A DNA stretch of 64,000 nucleotides from Strigops habroptila (lineage: Eukaryota > Chordata > Aves > Psittaciformes > Psittacidae): NCBI RefSeq assembly GCF_004027225.2, contig NC_044288.2:21462744-21526743 (forward strand). Reading direction: 5' to 3'. The translations under genes and the position numbers were made by a program. The notes beneath the pieces were generated by a model. It ran no database searches and was not told the DNA's origin. It worked only from the letters and a program-made list of their open reading frames with translations. Positions 24,622 through 35,803 of the stretch are shown here, piece by piece (position 1 is the stretch's first letter; each line of letters opens with the position of its first letter).

Positions 24622-25134
24622 TGTGGCAGATACACCCGCCCTGATAATAGCCTTGACAAGGACCTGGAAAAAGCCTATGGAAGCTTCCCCCCACTAATGA
24701 AAGCCTGGGAGAGCTTCCTGCATGCTCAGCTCTTGTTCCACTCATATGGTGGCAAGCAGAGAGACGAGGAAGTTGGGGTTCTGAGACAATGAGGGGCTAC
24801 ATGACCATCTATGGCCACAGGTCACGTTCAACCAGGGTATAAAAGGAGCCCCTTGGGCAGCCATTTTGATTTGGCCCTCCTCAGAGCAGTGGTCTGCAGT
24901 CGGGGGCTCTTCACTTTGGCCAGGACACCATCCAAGGTAACTCCTTGTGGTTGAGAGCCCTCCATTTTTAGGGGAGTGATAGCACGTTTTGGATCATTTG
25001 GCCCTAAAGTTTAATAATTGGCAGTGTAGTGATGAATCCATGTGACATCTTGAACCTGTAGTTAATGTGGCTGGAGCTTTAATTGAATTTGAACAATACA
25101 TTTTGTTTAGACTCTATTTATTGGTTCTGTGACA
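24622..25134 (+). mobile_element. Probable solo LTR of an endogenous retrovirus
   Basis: A 513-bp element starts TGTGGCAGA and ends TTCTGTGACA, so it has TG...CA ends with imperfect inverted termini. It contains a TATA box (TATAAAA, 24838-24844) followed by a GC-richer stretch, as in a U3/R layout. CR1 sequence is split exactly at its borders (CTGGGTCAGGG before, GGGGCAACCTCC after). The flanking pentamers CAGGG and TGGGG could be a decayed target duplication. No internal retroviral coding sequence is present. The family was not assigned. Confidence 0.6.
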
Positions 25135-25919
25135 TGGGGCAACCTCCAGAATCAATACAGGCTGGGGGATGAAGGGGTTGAGAGCAGCCCTGCAGAGAAG
25201 GACTTGGGGGTAATGGTGGATGAAAAGGTGAACGTGAGCCAGTGATGCACTCTCACAGCCAAGAAAACCAGCCATATCCTTGGCTGAATTAGCAGCAGCA
25301 TGGCCAGCATGTTGAGGGAGATGATTCTGTCCCTCTGCTTTGTCCTGGTGAAACTCCACCTGGAGTGTCACATCCAGCTCTGGGGTTACTTTATTGTGGC
25401 CTTTCAATAATTCAAGGGAGCTTGTGAGAAAGATGGGGACAGACTTTTTGTAGGGCCTGTTGTGATAGGACAAGGATGAATAGATTTAAACTAAAAGAGG
25501 GTAGATTCAGACTAGATATAAGGAAGAAATTGTTTATAATGCGGGTGGTGAAACACTAGAACAAGTTGCCCAGCGAGGTGGTAAATGCACCATGCCTGAA
25601 GATATTCAAGGCCAGGTTGGACAAGGCTTTGAGCAACCTGGTCTAGTGAAAGGTGTTCCTGCCCATGTCAGGGGGGTGGAACTAGTTGGCCTTTAAAGGT
25701 CCTTTCCAACCCACACCATTCTGTGATTCTATCATTCAGTAATTCTATGAAGCAATGCGGTGGATAGGACTTGTCGGATAGACTATCGTGAATGCGGGCA
25801 TGTGCGTGAATCTGTAAGCACTGTTATCAGAGGTAAGAGCAAGCGCTGCTAGCTGAGCAAGGGTGGAGCGCCGGCCAGGAGAGCCCCTTACCCTACGCTG
25901 CAGTTGCTGTCTGCGGCTC

Positions 25920-25937
25920 CGAGTGTCGCTGTTGGCT
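25920..25937 (+). promoter_or_regulatory. CSE-like promoter element of gamma-A exon 1
   Basis: CGAGTGTCGCTGTTGGCT lies about 190 bp before the ATG at 26130, the shortest distance in the set. It keeps the CGCTGTTGGC part shared by the gamma promoters but has diverged in the left half. Confidence 0.55.
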
Positions 25938-26129
25938 CACGATGGGCCGAACGGAGGGCGGCGGCTGCCCGAGCAGCGGCGAGGGAGACGCGGGGCTGCA
26001 AGTTCCGAGCCCGAAAGAAGCGCTGTGGGAGAGGTACGAACCGAGCTGTTCGGAAGAGGGCTCGGCGGGAGGAGTGCGGCGGCAGAGGTGACCCGCGAGC
26101 GGCTTCGGCGGATGCTGCCGAGCTTTGCA

Positions 26130-28577
26130 ATGGCGGAGAGAGGAAGGCGCTGGGGCCAGCGGGAGCGAGCGCTCCTGTGGACCGTCCTGGTGGCTGCGTG
26201 GGACGCGGCGTGGGGACAGCTGCGGTACTCGGTTCCCGAGGAGCTGCCCAAGGGCTCATTCGTGGGCGACGTGGCCAAGGACCTGGGGCTGGAGCTGCCG
26301 GCGCTCCGCGACCGCGGCGTCCGAGTCGTCTCTGAAGGTAAGACGCAGTATTTCGCCCTGCACGGGAAGACGGGCCATTTGGTGACTGCGGAGAGGATAG
26401 ACAGGGAGCAGCTGTGCCGGCTGGTGGAGAAATGCGTGCTGCGCTGTGAGGTGATCGTGGAGGGGGACATGAAGTTTTACGAAATCACAGTGGAGATCAC
26501 AGACATTAACGACAACGCCCCCAGCTTCAAGGAAACCGAGCTAGAGGAGACAATGAGCGAAATGACAGCCCCGGGGTCGCGGTTTCCTTTGGCCAGGGCT
26601 CACGACCCAGACTCAGGCCCCAATTCCCTGCAGCGCTACGAGCTGAGCGGCGACGAGCACTTCTCGCTGGCCGTGCAGGCGGGCCCCGGCGGGGATCAGC
26701 GTCCCGAGCTGGTGCTGGCGAAGGCGCTGGACCGCGAGGAGGCGGCGTTTCACGAGCTGGTGCTGAGGGCGAGCGACGGCGGAGAGCCTGCGCGGACGGG
26801 CACGGCGCGGATCCGCGTGGCCGTGCTGGACGCCAACGACAACGCGCCCGTGTTCAGCCAGGCGGAATACACGGTGTGTGTGCCCGAGGACATGCCCGTG
26901 GGCTCTGTCCTCATCATCCTCACGGCCACCGACGCCGACGAGGGTCTGAACGGACACGTGAAATACTCGTTGAAGAAAGAAACGCAGCTGACATCGGAGA
27001 TATTTCAGCTGGACTCTGAGGTGGGAGAGCTCACGTTGGTGCGGAGCCTGGACTTCGAGGAGGACGACTCCTACAAACTGGACGTGCAGGCAAGGGACAG
27101 CGGAGGCCTTTTTGACACCGCGAAAGTTGCCATCACTGTGACAGACGTCAACGACAACGCACCAGATATTTCAGTGCGGTCGTCGCTGAGCGAGATCTCT
27201 GAGGATGCGCCGCCGGGGACTGTGGTAGCCCTTCTTCACTTTCAGGACCGGGATTCGGGGGCGAACGGCCAGGTGCGATGCTCGCTGGACGGGGGCATCC
27301 CGTTCCGGCTGCAGAGCTCTCAGGGCAGCTACTACAGTGTGGTGACGTCGAGGGAGCTGGACCGCGAGAAGGTGTCTGAGTACAACATAACGGTGAGGGC
27401 GGTGGACGGCGGGTCGCCGGCGCTGGAGAGCAGCGCGGTGCTGGCGCTGCGGGTGCTGGACGTGAACGACAACGCACCGGTGTTCGCGGAGGCGCGCTAC
27501 AGCGCCCGCCTGGCCGAGAACAACGCGGCGGGCGCGCTGGTGCTGACGGTGCGGGCGTGGGACGCGGACTGGGGGCAGAACGCGCGCGTGCGGTACCGGC
27601 TGTCGGAGGGGCGGGTGCGGGACGCGCCGCTCTCGTCGTACGTGTCGGTGCAGGCGGAGACGGGCGCGCTGTACGCGCTGCGCTCCTTCGACTACGAGGA
27701 GGTGCGCGAGGTGCGGCTGTGGGTGCGGGCGGAGGACGGCGGCGCGCCGGCGCTGAGCAGCAACGTGTCGGTGCGACTGGAGATCGTGGACGAGAACGAC
27801 AACGCGCCGCAGGTGCTGTACCCGCCGGCGGCGGCGCCGTCGTCCGCGGCGGGCGCGGGCTGGGCAGGCGTGGAGCTGGCGCCGCGCTCGGCGGAGCCCG
27901 GGGCGCTGGTGGCCAAGGTGGTGGCGGTGGACGCGGACGCGGGGCAGAACGCGTGGCTGTCGTACGAGCTGGCCAAGGCGACGGAGCCGGGGCTGTTCCG
28001 CGTGGGGCTGCACAGCGGCGAGGTGCGCACGGCGCGCTTCCCGCTGGCCCGCGACGCGGCGCGGCAGAGCCTGGTGGTGGTGGTGAAGGACCACGGGCGG
28101 CCGGCGCTGTCGGCCACGGCCACGCTGACGGTGGTGCTGGCCGAGAGCGTGGCCGAGCTGCTCTCGGAGCTGGGCAGCGCGGCGGCGGCGACGCCGGGCG
28201 AGCCGGCCGGCAGCCTCACGCGCTGGCTGGTGCTGGCCGTGGCGGCCGTGTCCTGCCTCTTCCTCGCCTTCCTGATGCTGCTGCTGGCGCTGCGCCTGCG
28301 GCGCTGGCGCCGCTCGCAGCTGCTGGCGGCGGCGGGCAGCGCCGCCTTGCGCGGCGTCCCGGCCTCGCACTTCGTGGGCATCGACGGCGTCCGCGCCTTC
28401 CTGCACTCCTACTCGCACGAGGTGTCGCTCACGGCCGACTCGCGCAAGAGCCAGCTCCGCTTGTCGGCCGGCAGCTGCTGCGACACCCTCCCGGCCCGGC
28501 CGCCGGCTGAGGCTTCGGGTGATCTCGTCCATACCGGAGATCACATTGCCGGGAATGATGGCCAAGTTTCCTGTCAG
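26130..28577 (+). CDS. PCDHGA: Protocadherin gamma-A-like variable exon 1
   Basis: An 816-residue variable exon. I chose the ATG at 26130 for its strong context (GCAATGG) and match to paralogous starts; 26112 is an in-frame but weaker alternative. The signal peptide ends at AAWG, before QLRYSVPEELPKGSFVG, which is gamma-A-like. The EC linkers lie at residues 125-131, 234-240, 339-345, 444-450 and 554-560. The EC1 CX5C loop is CRLVEKC, and the membrane helix is about 698-721. The tail carries YSHEVSLTADSRKS, the gamma-A signature. The exon ends at CAG|GTACGT on a codon boundary, for joining to the distant gamma constant exons. Its last 24 codons are unrelated to the other gamma-A tails here, although the length is the same. 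It is probably the first gamma gene. Confidence 0.93.
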
Positions 28578-28583
28578 GTACGT
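28575..28583 (+). other. Splice donor of gamma-A exon 1
   Basis: CAG|GTACGT, phase 0. Without splicing the frame stops two codons later at TAA. Confidence 0.8.
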
Positions 28584-31108
28584 TAATTTTTTTAACCACC
28601 TTCTGCTTGCAGTTTCTTTAGGATTCTTAGGGTGGCCACTGACATTTCAAACTGCATCGTTCCCAGTTTTGAAAATCGTGGTTTACGATAATAGCCGGCT
28701 CGTGAATGTCATCTTCTGAAGTGTGCTGAGTCTTCTCTGCGCGTTTTATGTGCCATGTTCTCTACCGGCTAGGCAGATTTCATCACATCTAACTTTCTCT
28801 AAGGCTGGAAGGTTCCATTGCATGTGCAGCTGCACAAGGAAATTTCAGTCTAGGTCTTCCTCTGACACTTCCTTGAACTTGTTTACTCACTTTTAAGTAC
28901 ACAGTTCCCAGAATTTCATTGCTATGCACTGTATCAGGTCTTAAGTGCTGGTAGAATTGGTCCACCTTGCATCCCCAAAGCCAACATCTTTAAAGTCCCA
29001 GGTTACTTGGAAATTTGCCTTTAACAAATTAATTTATTCCATTTAAAGACACTCAAAGTTCTATGAATTGATTCGTATTCGCATGGGGAAAAATCAGCCT
29101 GATAACCCATCGAGATTTTCCCACTGCTGGGTTTCATGACTTAACCTTTGGATTCGATATAAATTATCAATTGATGTACAAACGTAGACATCCAAATATC
29201 TGCTAGAATACAGATTGAAAATATTTTAAAACAAAGTACGATTCATCACTGGCTGTTTATCTTGTATCTAATTTTGGAATGCAAGTTAATTTAAGAATAT
29301 AAACGACTTAATTTCTTGGTTGTCTTATAATATTAAATATATTTTTTTTCCTGCCAAGCACATCATTCTGTTCTGAAAGTACGTCTACCAAACAGGCTGT
29401 TTTGGAAGTGACTTGCCTTATCTCTTCCATTACTGATCTTTCAGTATGGCCTGGATAGGCTTTTAGGACTTCAGAAATAGAATCAATGGATAATATTAGT
29501 TCGCTCTATTGTTTGTAATTCTCCTATTGAAGTTGGTGATACATTGCATCGTTGCATGAAAAACAAAATGAACTCGTGTCAAAAAAATGACTTTTCAAGT
29601 CGAGGGAAAATCATACTATAAGGTTCACGGTGCAAGTCTGCAGAGTGGTTCTTGTGGTGATCCTAGATCTTGCTAAAACATTGTGACTGATGCTTTTGAG
29701 TGTGGTGGAAATGTAAACTGAGGCACAACATATGCTGCACATAAATTAACCTTGTGGATGTTATGCCTTTCTGCTGTCCTTCATCAGACACAAAATTACA
29801 TGGAATATGCATATGAGAAGAAAGTGTTTCCCTCGCTGATGCAGGCTGATTCTTAGCTGCCGACCTTCTGAGGCTGTATTGTGTCCTACAGACCCAGGCA
29901 CAAGGGGGAAGAGAAAATCGTGGAACTAGGAGACATCAATCTCCGCTTGAAACAGCGGTTGGGGGGTGGGGGTGTGCCTCGCTGTGTGAAGATGCATGAA
30001 AATGTGTGTGTGGGTGGTGATAGTCGAATTTTGTCATATAGGAGGCAGAGAATTGACCGTCACACGTTTCAGCAGTCCCGAGGTCCCTATATAAATATCT
30101 ACATCCTTCTTTTGATCTCATGTAAACACGTTCACCTGTTTGCTGCCACTTGACTCCTGAAACACTACACATTAAAACCAGCTTCTCGTTCAGATAAGTT
30201 ATTAATGTGTCACCGTGAATTATGTGTAAGCGTAGCTGGAAGAGAAGGAATTCTTCTCCTCTGGCTTAATGGCCAGAGTCAGCAGGAAAACACATTTTCT
30301 AACGCTTTACTGAGAAGAGGAGGAGGTCTTCACGCTGACCTATAATGACGCTGTAGGTAATGTGGAGGCTTTTCTAGTCTTTCTTTGTCTCCTGTGTAAG
30401 GGGCTGTGGTGATACAACCTTCCCTCGGGTATATGGGTTGTTTGTTTCTTTTTTTTGTTCACGGTAAGTGGAACGAGTTTTTAATGTACAGGTGAGATAC
30501 AACGCCTTTTTGTGAGGGATCTCTCTGGTTTCTCTTGGCTTGTTCAAGGAATGCTAAGCGTCGCTGACATTTGCCAGCAAATATTCTTAAGGTTTGAGAC
30601 CCACTGCAGTAACGGCTGGCTTAGGAGATGAGGATGTGGTTTGTCAGATATAAGAAATTCGGGATTGGATTGTATGGTACTGACATGGTGATGCTGGTCA
30701 TGGAATGTCAAGAGACTGCTCTGGTGGGTCTAGTGTGAATTCTGTGGTTTAATCAGGGTCTGGGATTCCTGGGGCTGCAGCGTTCATCCCGTCCTGCCGC
30801 TTCTCTCACAGTGGAGAGGAGGTGGCAGCGAGGACACCCCGTGCAGCACCCTGGAGATCAGAGCTAGAGACCTTGCCTCACATCCTCCGAGCAATGGGGG
30901 AGGATTTGGCCTGCAGAAGATTTGTAAGTGTAAGGAATTCAGGCAATGGGAATTCCTAGACGCACCTTTTCAGCACAGGTACAAGTTTTCTATTTCACGT
31001 TACTGACGTTTATATTTTCCCACCCGGATGTGAGTCCGATTTCAGGACGTGGCAGCACCTTGGGGTGTTCTCTTCCTCTTGGTCGTTGCTTTTCTCCGGT
31101 GCGGACTC
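28578..31108. other. Spacer between gamma-A 1 and gamma-B 1
   Basis: About 2.5 kb, mostly AT-rich. I recognise no gene, CR1 or other mobile element in it. The only small-scale features are a G-run near 29958-29975 and a GT-rich stretch at 30000-30020. It does not resemble the other spacers. Confidence 0.6.
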
Positions 31109-31126
31109 ACGGTGTCACTGTTGGCC
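31109..31126 (+). promoter_or_regulatory. CSE-like promoter element of gamma-B exon 1
   Basis: ACGGTGTCACTGTTGGCC lies about 210 bp upstream of the ATG at 31338. It is the most diverged CTCF-like half in the set, but the CTGTTGGCC half is intact. Confidence 0.55.
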
Positions 31127-31337
31127 AAGTCGGAGAAGCAGCTCCGCCGTCGGCCCCTCCCCGGCCCCGATCTGCAGTGCCTCTCCGCCGAGAGCGGAGA
31201 ACAGGAGCAGCCCGACTCAACCGGTCCTCCGCCCGGCAACAGGGATTTCCTATATTTATTTCTCTAGGGTACTGATCCAGCTGCTCCGAAAGCCTAATTT
31301 AAAATCGCCTGCAGAATCCTCTTCAGCAAAGCGGAGC

Positions 31338-33752
31338 ATGGAGGAGCGATCGGCAGCGCAGAGCCGGGCAGCCGCTGCCTGGATTGTGCTGTTGGTCGCG
31401 CTGCTGCCGGTGTGCTGCCGGGCGGCGCCGGAGCGGCTCCGCTACGCCATCCCCGAGGAGCTGGGCAGAGGCTCGCTGGTGGGGCCGCTGGCGCGGGACC
31501 TGGGGCTGAGCCCGGCGGAGCTGCCGGCACGCAAGCTGCGGATAGTCTCTGGTAATGAAAAGCAATACTTTAATCTAGCGGAAGAGAATGGAAATCTGCG
31601 CGTAAAGGAGAGGATAGACAGAGAGGATGTCTGCGGGGCCTTGTCGCCCTGTGTCCTCAATTTGGAGGTTGTCGTGGAAAAGCCTTTCAATATCTTTCAT
31701 GTCAGCGTTACTATCCAGGATATCAACGACAATGCGCCGCAGTTTGACAGAGAATTTGTTGACATAGAAATAATCGAGTCCACGGTTCCTGGGGCCAGGT
31801 TCCCCCTGGGCAGTGGCAGAGATCCTGACATCGGAGCGAACTCCTTACAAAACTACCAACTTACCCCCAACCCGCTCTTCTCCCTTGTAGTGAGGGAGAG
31901 TCCTGATGGGACGAAACATGCGGAACTGGTATTGGAGAAAAGCTTAGATCGAGAAAAACAGAGAAATCACCATTTGATATTGACGGCGGTGGATAGTGGG
32001 GATCCAGTCCGATCCGGGACCGCCCAGGTTACTATTTCCGTGACCGATGCAAATGACAACCCGCCAGTATTCACAAAAGAGATCTACAAGGTTCAGCTTC
32101 TGGAAAACCTGTCAGAGGGCTCCTTAGCTTTTCAGGTGAAAGCTACCGACAGCGACGAAGGTACAAATGCAGAAATTATCTACACTTTCAGTGACATTGC
32201 AAACAGTGCTCGCCAGCTCTTCACTCTAGACTCGAGGACAGGAGACGTGAAGGTAACAGGCCCCTTAGATTATGAACAAGGAAAATATTATGAAGTGAGT
32301 GTTGAAGGCAAGGACGGGGGCGGACTGAGTGCTCATGCCAAAGTCCACATAGACATTCTAGACGTGAACGACAACGCACCAACACTTTCCCACCTGCTTA
32401 TCTTGAACCCGATACCCGAAGACTCGGTCCCGAGCACAGTTGTAGCTGTGGTCAATGTCCGCGACAGAGATTCGGGAGATAACGGCAAAGTAAGCTGCAA
32501 TATTGACGGCGATATGCCTTTCAGACTAGAATCGTCATCAGGGAACACCTATAAACTAATAATAGCGAGTGCCTTAGACAGAGAAAAGGACTCTGCTTAC
32601 AATATCACCATCACGGCCAGGGACGGGGGCAGCCCGGCGCTGTCGAGCAGCACGGCGCTGGTGCTGGAGGTGTCCGACGTGAATGACAACGCGCCGGTGT
32701 TCGACGGGGCCGCCTACAGCGTGTACGTGGCGGAGAACAACGCGGCGGGTGCTCCGGTGCTTCGCGTGAGCGCGCGGGACGCGGACGCGGGCGCCAACGG
32801 GCGCGTGAGCTACTCGTTGGAGGGCGGCAGTGCGGGCGCGGCGCCGTACGTGTCGGTGGAGGCGCATAGCGGCGCGGTGTACGCGCAGCGCTCCTTCGAT
32901 TACGAGCAGTGCCGCGAGTTCGCCATGGTGGTGCGGGCGCAAGACGGCGGGTCGCCGGCGCGGAGCTCGACAGCGACGGTGCGCGTCTTCGTGTTGGACC
33001 GCAACGACAACGCGCCGCGGGTCCTGTGGCCCGCGGCTGGCGCGGCGGCAGAGCCGGCCTCATTCGAGGTGGTGCCGCGGTCGGCCGAGGCCGGGTACCT
33101 GGTGGCCAAGGTGGTGGCGGTGGACGCGGACGCGGGGCGCAACGCGTGGCTGTCGTACGAGCTGGTGCAGGCGCCGGAGTCGGCGCTGTTCCGCGTGGGG
33201 CTGCACAGCGGCGAGGTGCGCACGGCGCGGGCCGTATCGGAGAGGGACGCGGCGAAGCAGCGGCTCGTGGCCGTGGTGAAGGACCACGGGCAGCCGGCGC
33301 TGTCGGCCACGGCCACGCTGCACGTGGTGCTGGCCGAGAGCTTGCAGGAGGCGCTGCCGGAGCTGAGCGAGCGGGCGGCGGGCGCCGAGTCGGCGGCGGA
33401 GCTGCAGTTCTCCCTCGTGCTGGCGCTGGCGCTCCTGTCCGCGCTCTTCCTGCTGAGCGTGGCGCTGGCCGTGCTGACAAGGGGCCGCCGTGCCGGGCCG
33501 CCCGCCGTGCTGCGCTGCCTGGGCGCTCAGCGCTTCTCCGGGGCGGGCGCCGCCTTCCCGGCCGACTTCTGCGAGGGCACCTTGCCCTACTCCTACAACC
33601 TCTGCGTGGCGCCGGGTCGCGCCGAGGCCGCTTGGCCGCCGGTGCCCATCCTGCCCGCGGAGGAGCTTCTCGTCGGGGAGCCCTGTGAAAAGCGGAGCCT
33701 GAGCAGCAGCGCCGGCGCTGGAGAGCCGTCCGCGGAGCTCAACGCACCGCAG
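31338..33752 (+). CDS. PCDHGB: Protocadherin gamma-B-like variable exon 1
   Basis: An 805-residue variable exon. The ATG at 31338 has a strong Kozak context (AGCATGG) and starts a signal peptide ending near CCRAA. Mature EC1 begins PERLRYAIPEELGRGSLVG, as in gamma-B proteins. Linkers are at 128-134 (DINDNAP), 237-243 (DANDNPP), 342-348, 447-453 (DVNDNAP) and 554-560 (DRNDNAP). The EC1 loop is CGALSPC and the membrane helix about 690-714. The tail contains LPYSYNLCVAPG. It ends in phase 0 at CAG|GTATGT. EC1-EC4 have ordinary, fairly AT-rich codons, while from late EC4 (about 32617) onward the exon is very GC-rich and nearly identical to gamma-B 2, a sign of gene conversion. Confidence 0.93.
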
Positions 33753-33758
33753 GTATGT
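33750..33758 (+). other. Splice donor of gamma-B exon 1
   Basis: CAG|GTATGT, phase 0, at the same alignment position as in gamma-B exon 2. Confidence 0.8.
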
Positions 33759-35537
33759 AAGTCCGTTCTTAGGTTCTTATCTTGGACACATTCCGAAACT
33801 GTGGTAGCTTGTGGGATGTTGCTTTTCGTTGCTTTGTCGGGGAAGAGGGAAGCTGCCGGTCTTTGTTTCTAGGAAAGAACGAAACAACCCTGTCTCTAGG
33901 CTGTTTTGGCCGCAGGCATTGTGAACGGGCGTTTTCGGCGCGCTACCCGCCGTCACAGGTGTAGATTCGGTGGGAAGGCCCTCGATTAACTATTGAGCGG
34001 CTAATTTTATCCAGGCATTATTTGTTGGAATTTCTTGTGCCCTTTTTTTTTTTTACCTTCCCCCCTCCCCCCATTCGTCTTCTGCCTTTTTATACAGGGG
34101 TTAAGTCGTGTTCTGTCTTTGATAGACTATTTTGGTTTTTTACTCCCCCCTTTCCTAAAGAGCTGTACTTTGTGAAGAGCTTGCTTTCTGCCCGATTTTT
34201 TTTTTTTTTTCCTTGTCATGAACCTCGAGAGCGAGTGCGTTCGCATCGCTGCCTGCTGCTGAGTTACTCTAGAACGGCAGCCCCTAGTCCTAGGCAATAG
34301 TGTCAGCCTATAATGAAAGATTCCCAAGTGGTGACGGGAGAAGTGAGAGCTGTTTGCTGACTACACAACGGGGTCGAGAAAATGGGGTGACGCTTGGTAT
34401 TGGAGATGTTTCCTTCCTGATCACTTTTTACCGAAACGATAGTCTTGGACCTGGTTCATGCTGGTTGCCAAAAGCAATGCGCGTGTGGTTCCCTGAATTG
34501 AGCAGTTATAGATTGTCCCTCCCTAGGGAATGTTTCTGTTTTCTGTCTTGTGCCCTGCCGCCTTTCGGAGAAATAGCAGCATTGATGGCAAGGATAAGTT
34601 CTATCGGGGCGTAATTTTTCTGAGTTCTTTGTGCAGTTACTGTTCATCCCTTTTCCCTGGTGGTGGTTGCCTCTTCTTTATCGTCTTTGCTCAGTGTTCC
34701 ATACACTGGTGAAGGTGTAGTATGTGATCTCAAAATAACAAAACCGAACCAACCTCCTTTGGTATGTCGGACCCTGTCCTCTTTTGCTCTGCCCGTTTCA
34801 CGGAGAGGTGCATGGAATAAACCAAGGAGTTTCGTGTGTCAGCCACACACACGGCAATTAAAAAGGGAAATTACCCATTAAAGTCCTTAAACTTCGCTTT
34901 TACAGTCGAATATTGGGAAAAATGGGTTTATATGAAAAACGTGGAGCAGTCCTATAAAATCACAAGAGCAAAGGCAGATGTACCTGCTCCGGTTCTTACT
35001 CTAGTCGAACACTTAAATGTCTCATCTCCGGCAGGGCTGGTGGTATAGTGAATTCGAAGCTTGTTGCGTATGAACTGAAGTATTTAAAGCAAAGTTCCCG
35101 CCACCTGGGTTACTGAGCTGAAACCAGATTTTCGGGAATGGTGGGAAGGGTGTGTCTGATTATTATGTTTGGGATCTCAGGGCCCGTTTTCTTTTGCTCT
35201 CCTTGTACAAGTCGTTCAGTAACTAAGGCTAAAAAAAATTTGTGGTGGAGATTATGCTTTTGGACTGATGGAAAAATTCCAAGAATATTCTTTATGTTAA
35301 AATCAGAACAAGCGTTTTACTTTATGTATACCGCCAGCACCAATACACTTTTCCTGGGCGGTGGAAATCCCCGGCTAATGGGTCACGGCAGATCTCGTCT
35401 CGAGGGCAGCCGAGGCAGGAGAAGATCGCTGGCCGGGACCGATGGCAGGTCCTTGGTGCCCGGGCCGACCCCGCGAAATGGCCGTGGGCAAGTCTGGGAG
35501 GGCAGCGCTCGGTACCTGCAGTGCCGAGAGGAGGCTG
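33753..35537. other. Spacer between gamma-B 1 and the broken gamma-A 2
   Basis: No gene or clear mobile element. It is homologous along its length to 44517-46676, the spacer after gamma-B 2. Matching blocks include 34430-34640 with 45490-45700, 34860-35050 with 46080-46270, and 35310-35420 with 46450-46550. T-runs occur at about 34041-34054 and 34196-34211. The homology shows that a gamma-B plus gamma-A pair was duplicated as one module. Confidence 0.7.
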
Positions 35538-35555
35538 CGGGCGCCGCTGTTGGCC
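35538..35555 (+). promoter_or_regulatory. CSE-like element upstream of the broken gamma-A 2
   Basis: CGGGCGCCGCTGTTGGCC lies about 250 bp before the ATG at 35804. It is identical to the element of gamma-A 3, so the promoter sequence of the dead exon is still intact. Confidence 0.6.
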
Positions 35556-35803
35556 GAGGAGGAGCGAGAGGAAGGCCGGAGTGCTGCCGGCAGCCCCGCC
35601 CGCTGCGGCCCGGCTCTCTCGCTTTCTCGCTGGCCGTCCCGGCGCCCGGGAGGTCTGCGAGCGTCCCCGCGGTGCGGAGCCGTGCTGAAGCGAGGTGGAG
35701 AGGCCGGCGGCAGCGGCGGCCGTGACAGGAAGCCAGTGCAACAGCCGCAGCAGAAGAAGGAGCAGAACCAGCGGTCTGCGGAGAGGAGCTGCCTGCGGCG
35801 GTG

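Larger units (their letters stand above)
23095..25755 (+). mobile_element. CR1-type LINE, plus strand, interrupted by two insertions
   Basis: The sequence follows CR1 ORF2 from the linker after the endonuclease through RT. The palm motif FADDT is visible in the open frame 24353-24697, and the copy ends at the 3' terminus (ATTCTGTGATTCTAT near 25720). Two foreign pieces break it. One is a 125-bp block of beta-spacer sequence (about 23425-23552); the other is an LTR-like element (24622-25134). Frameshifts and stops make it inactive. Confidence 0.85.
19098..25919. other. Spacer at the beta/gamma boundary
   Basis: The left part (19098-23090) is homologous to the two earlier beta spacers and contains the third minus CR1 (19865-21330). 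It lacks the plus CR1 and the minus 3' fragment of those spacers; 22200-22480 reads straight through both sites. The right part (23095-25755) is a longer plus-strand CR1 interrupted twice. The CR1 3' end lies about 165 bp before the promoter element of the first gamma exon. No host gene is visible. Confidence 0.75.

Noticed and set aside
25863-26129. In-frame upstream extension of gamma-A 1 (89 codons)
   Set aside because: No paralogue has it, it includes the CSE-like element, and it lies before a clear signal peptide start with a strong Kozak context.
27171-28565. 464-codon open frame on the minus strand inside gamma-A 1, and similar long antisense or +1 frames in the other gamma exons (for example 43135-44715, 48065-49249, 59635-61380 minus; 59994-61241 plus)
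   Set aside because: They are rich in Arg, Ala, Gly, His and Pro and exist because the sense strand is GC-saturated at third positions. They recur wherever the sense block is copied and show no domain.
29952-30021. G-rich and GT-rich stretch as a possible G-quadruplex or regulatory element
   Set aside because: The G-runs are too few and irregular for a confident quadruplex, and nothing links it to a promoter.
31065-31337. In-frame upstream extension of gamma-B 1 (91 codons)
   Set aside because: It overlaps the promoter element, has no similarity to the matching stretch of gamma-B 2, and is followed by a proper signal peptide.
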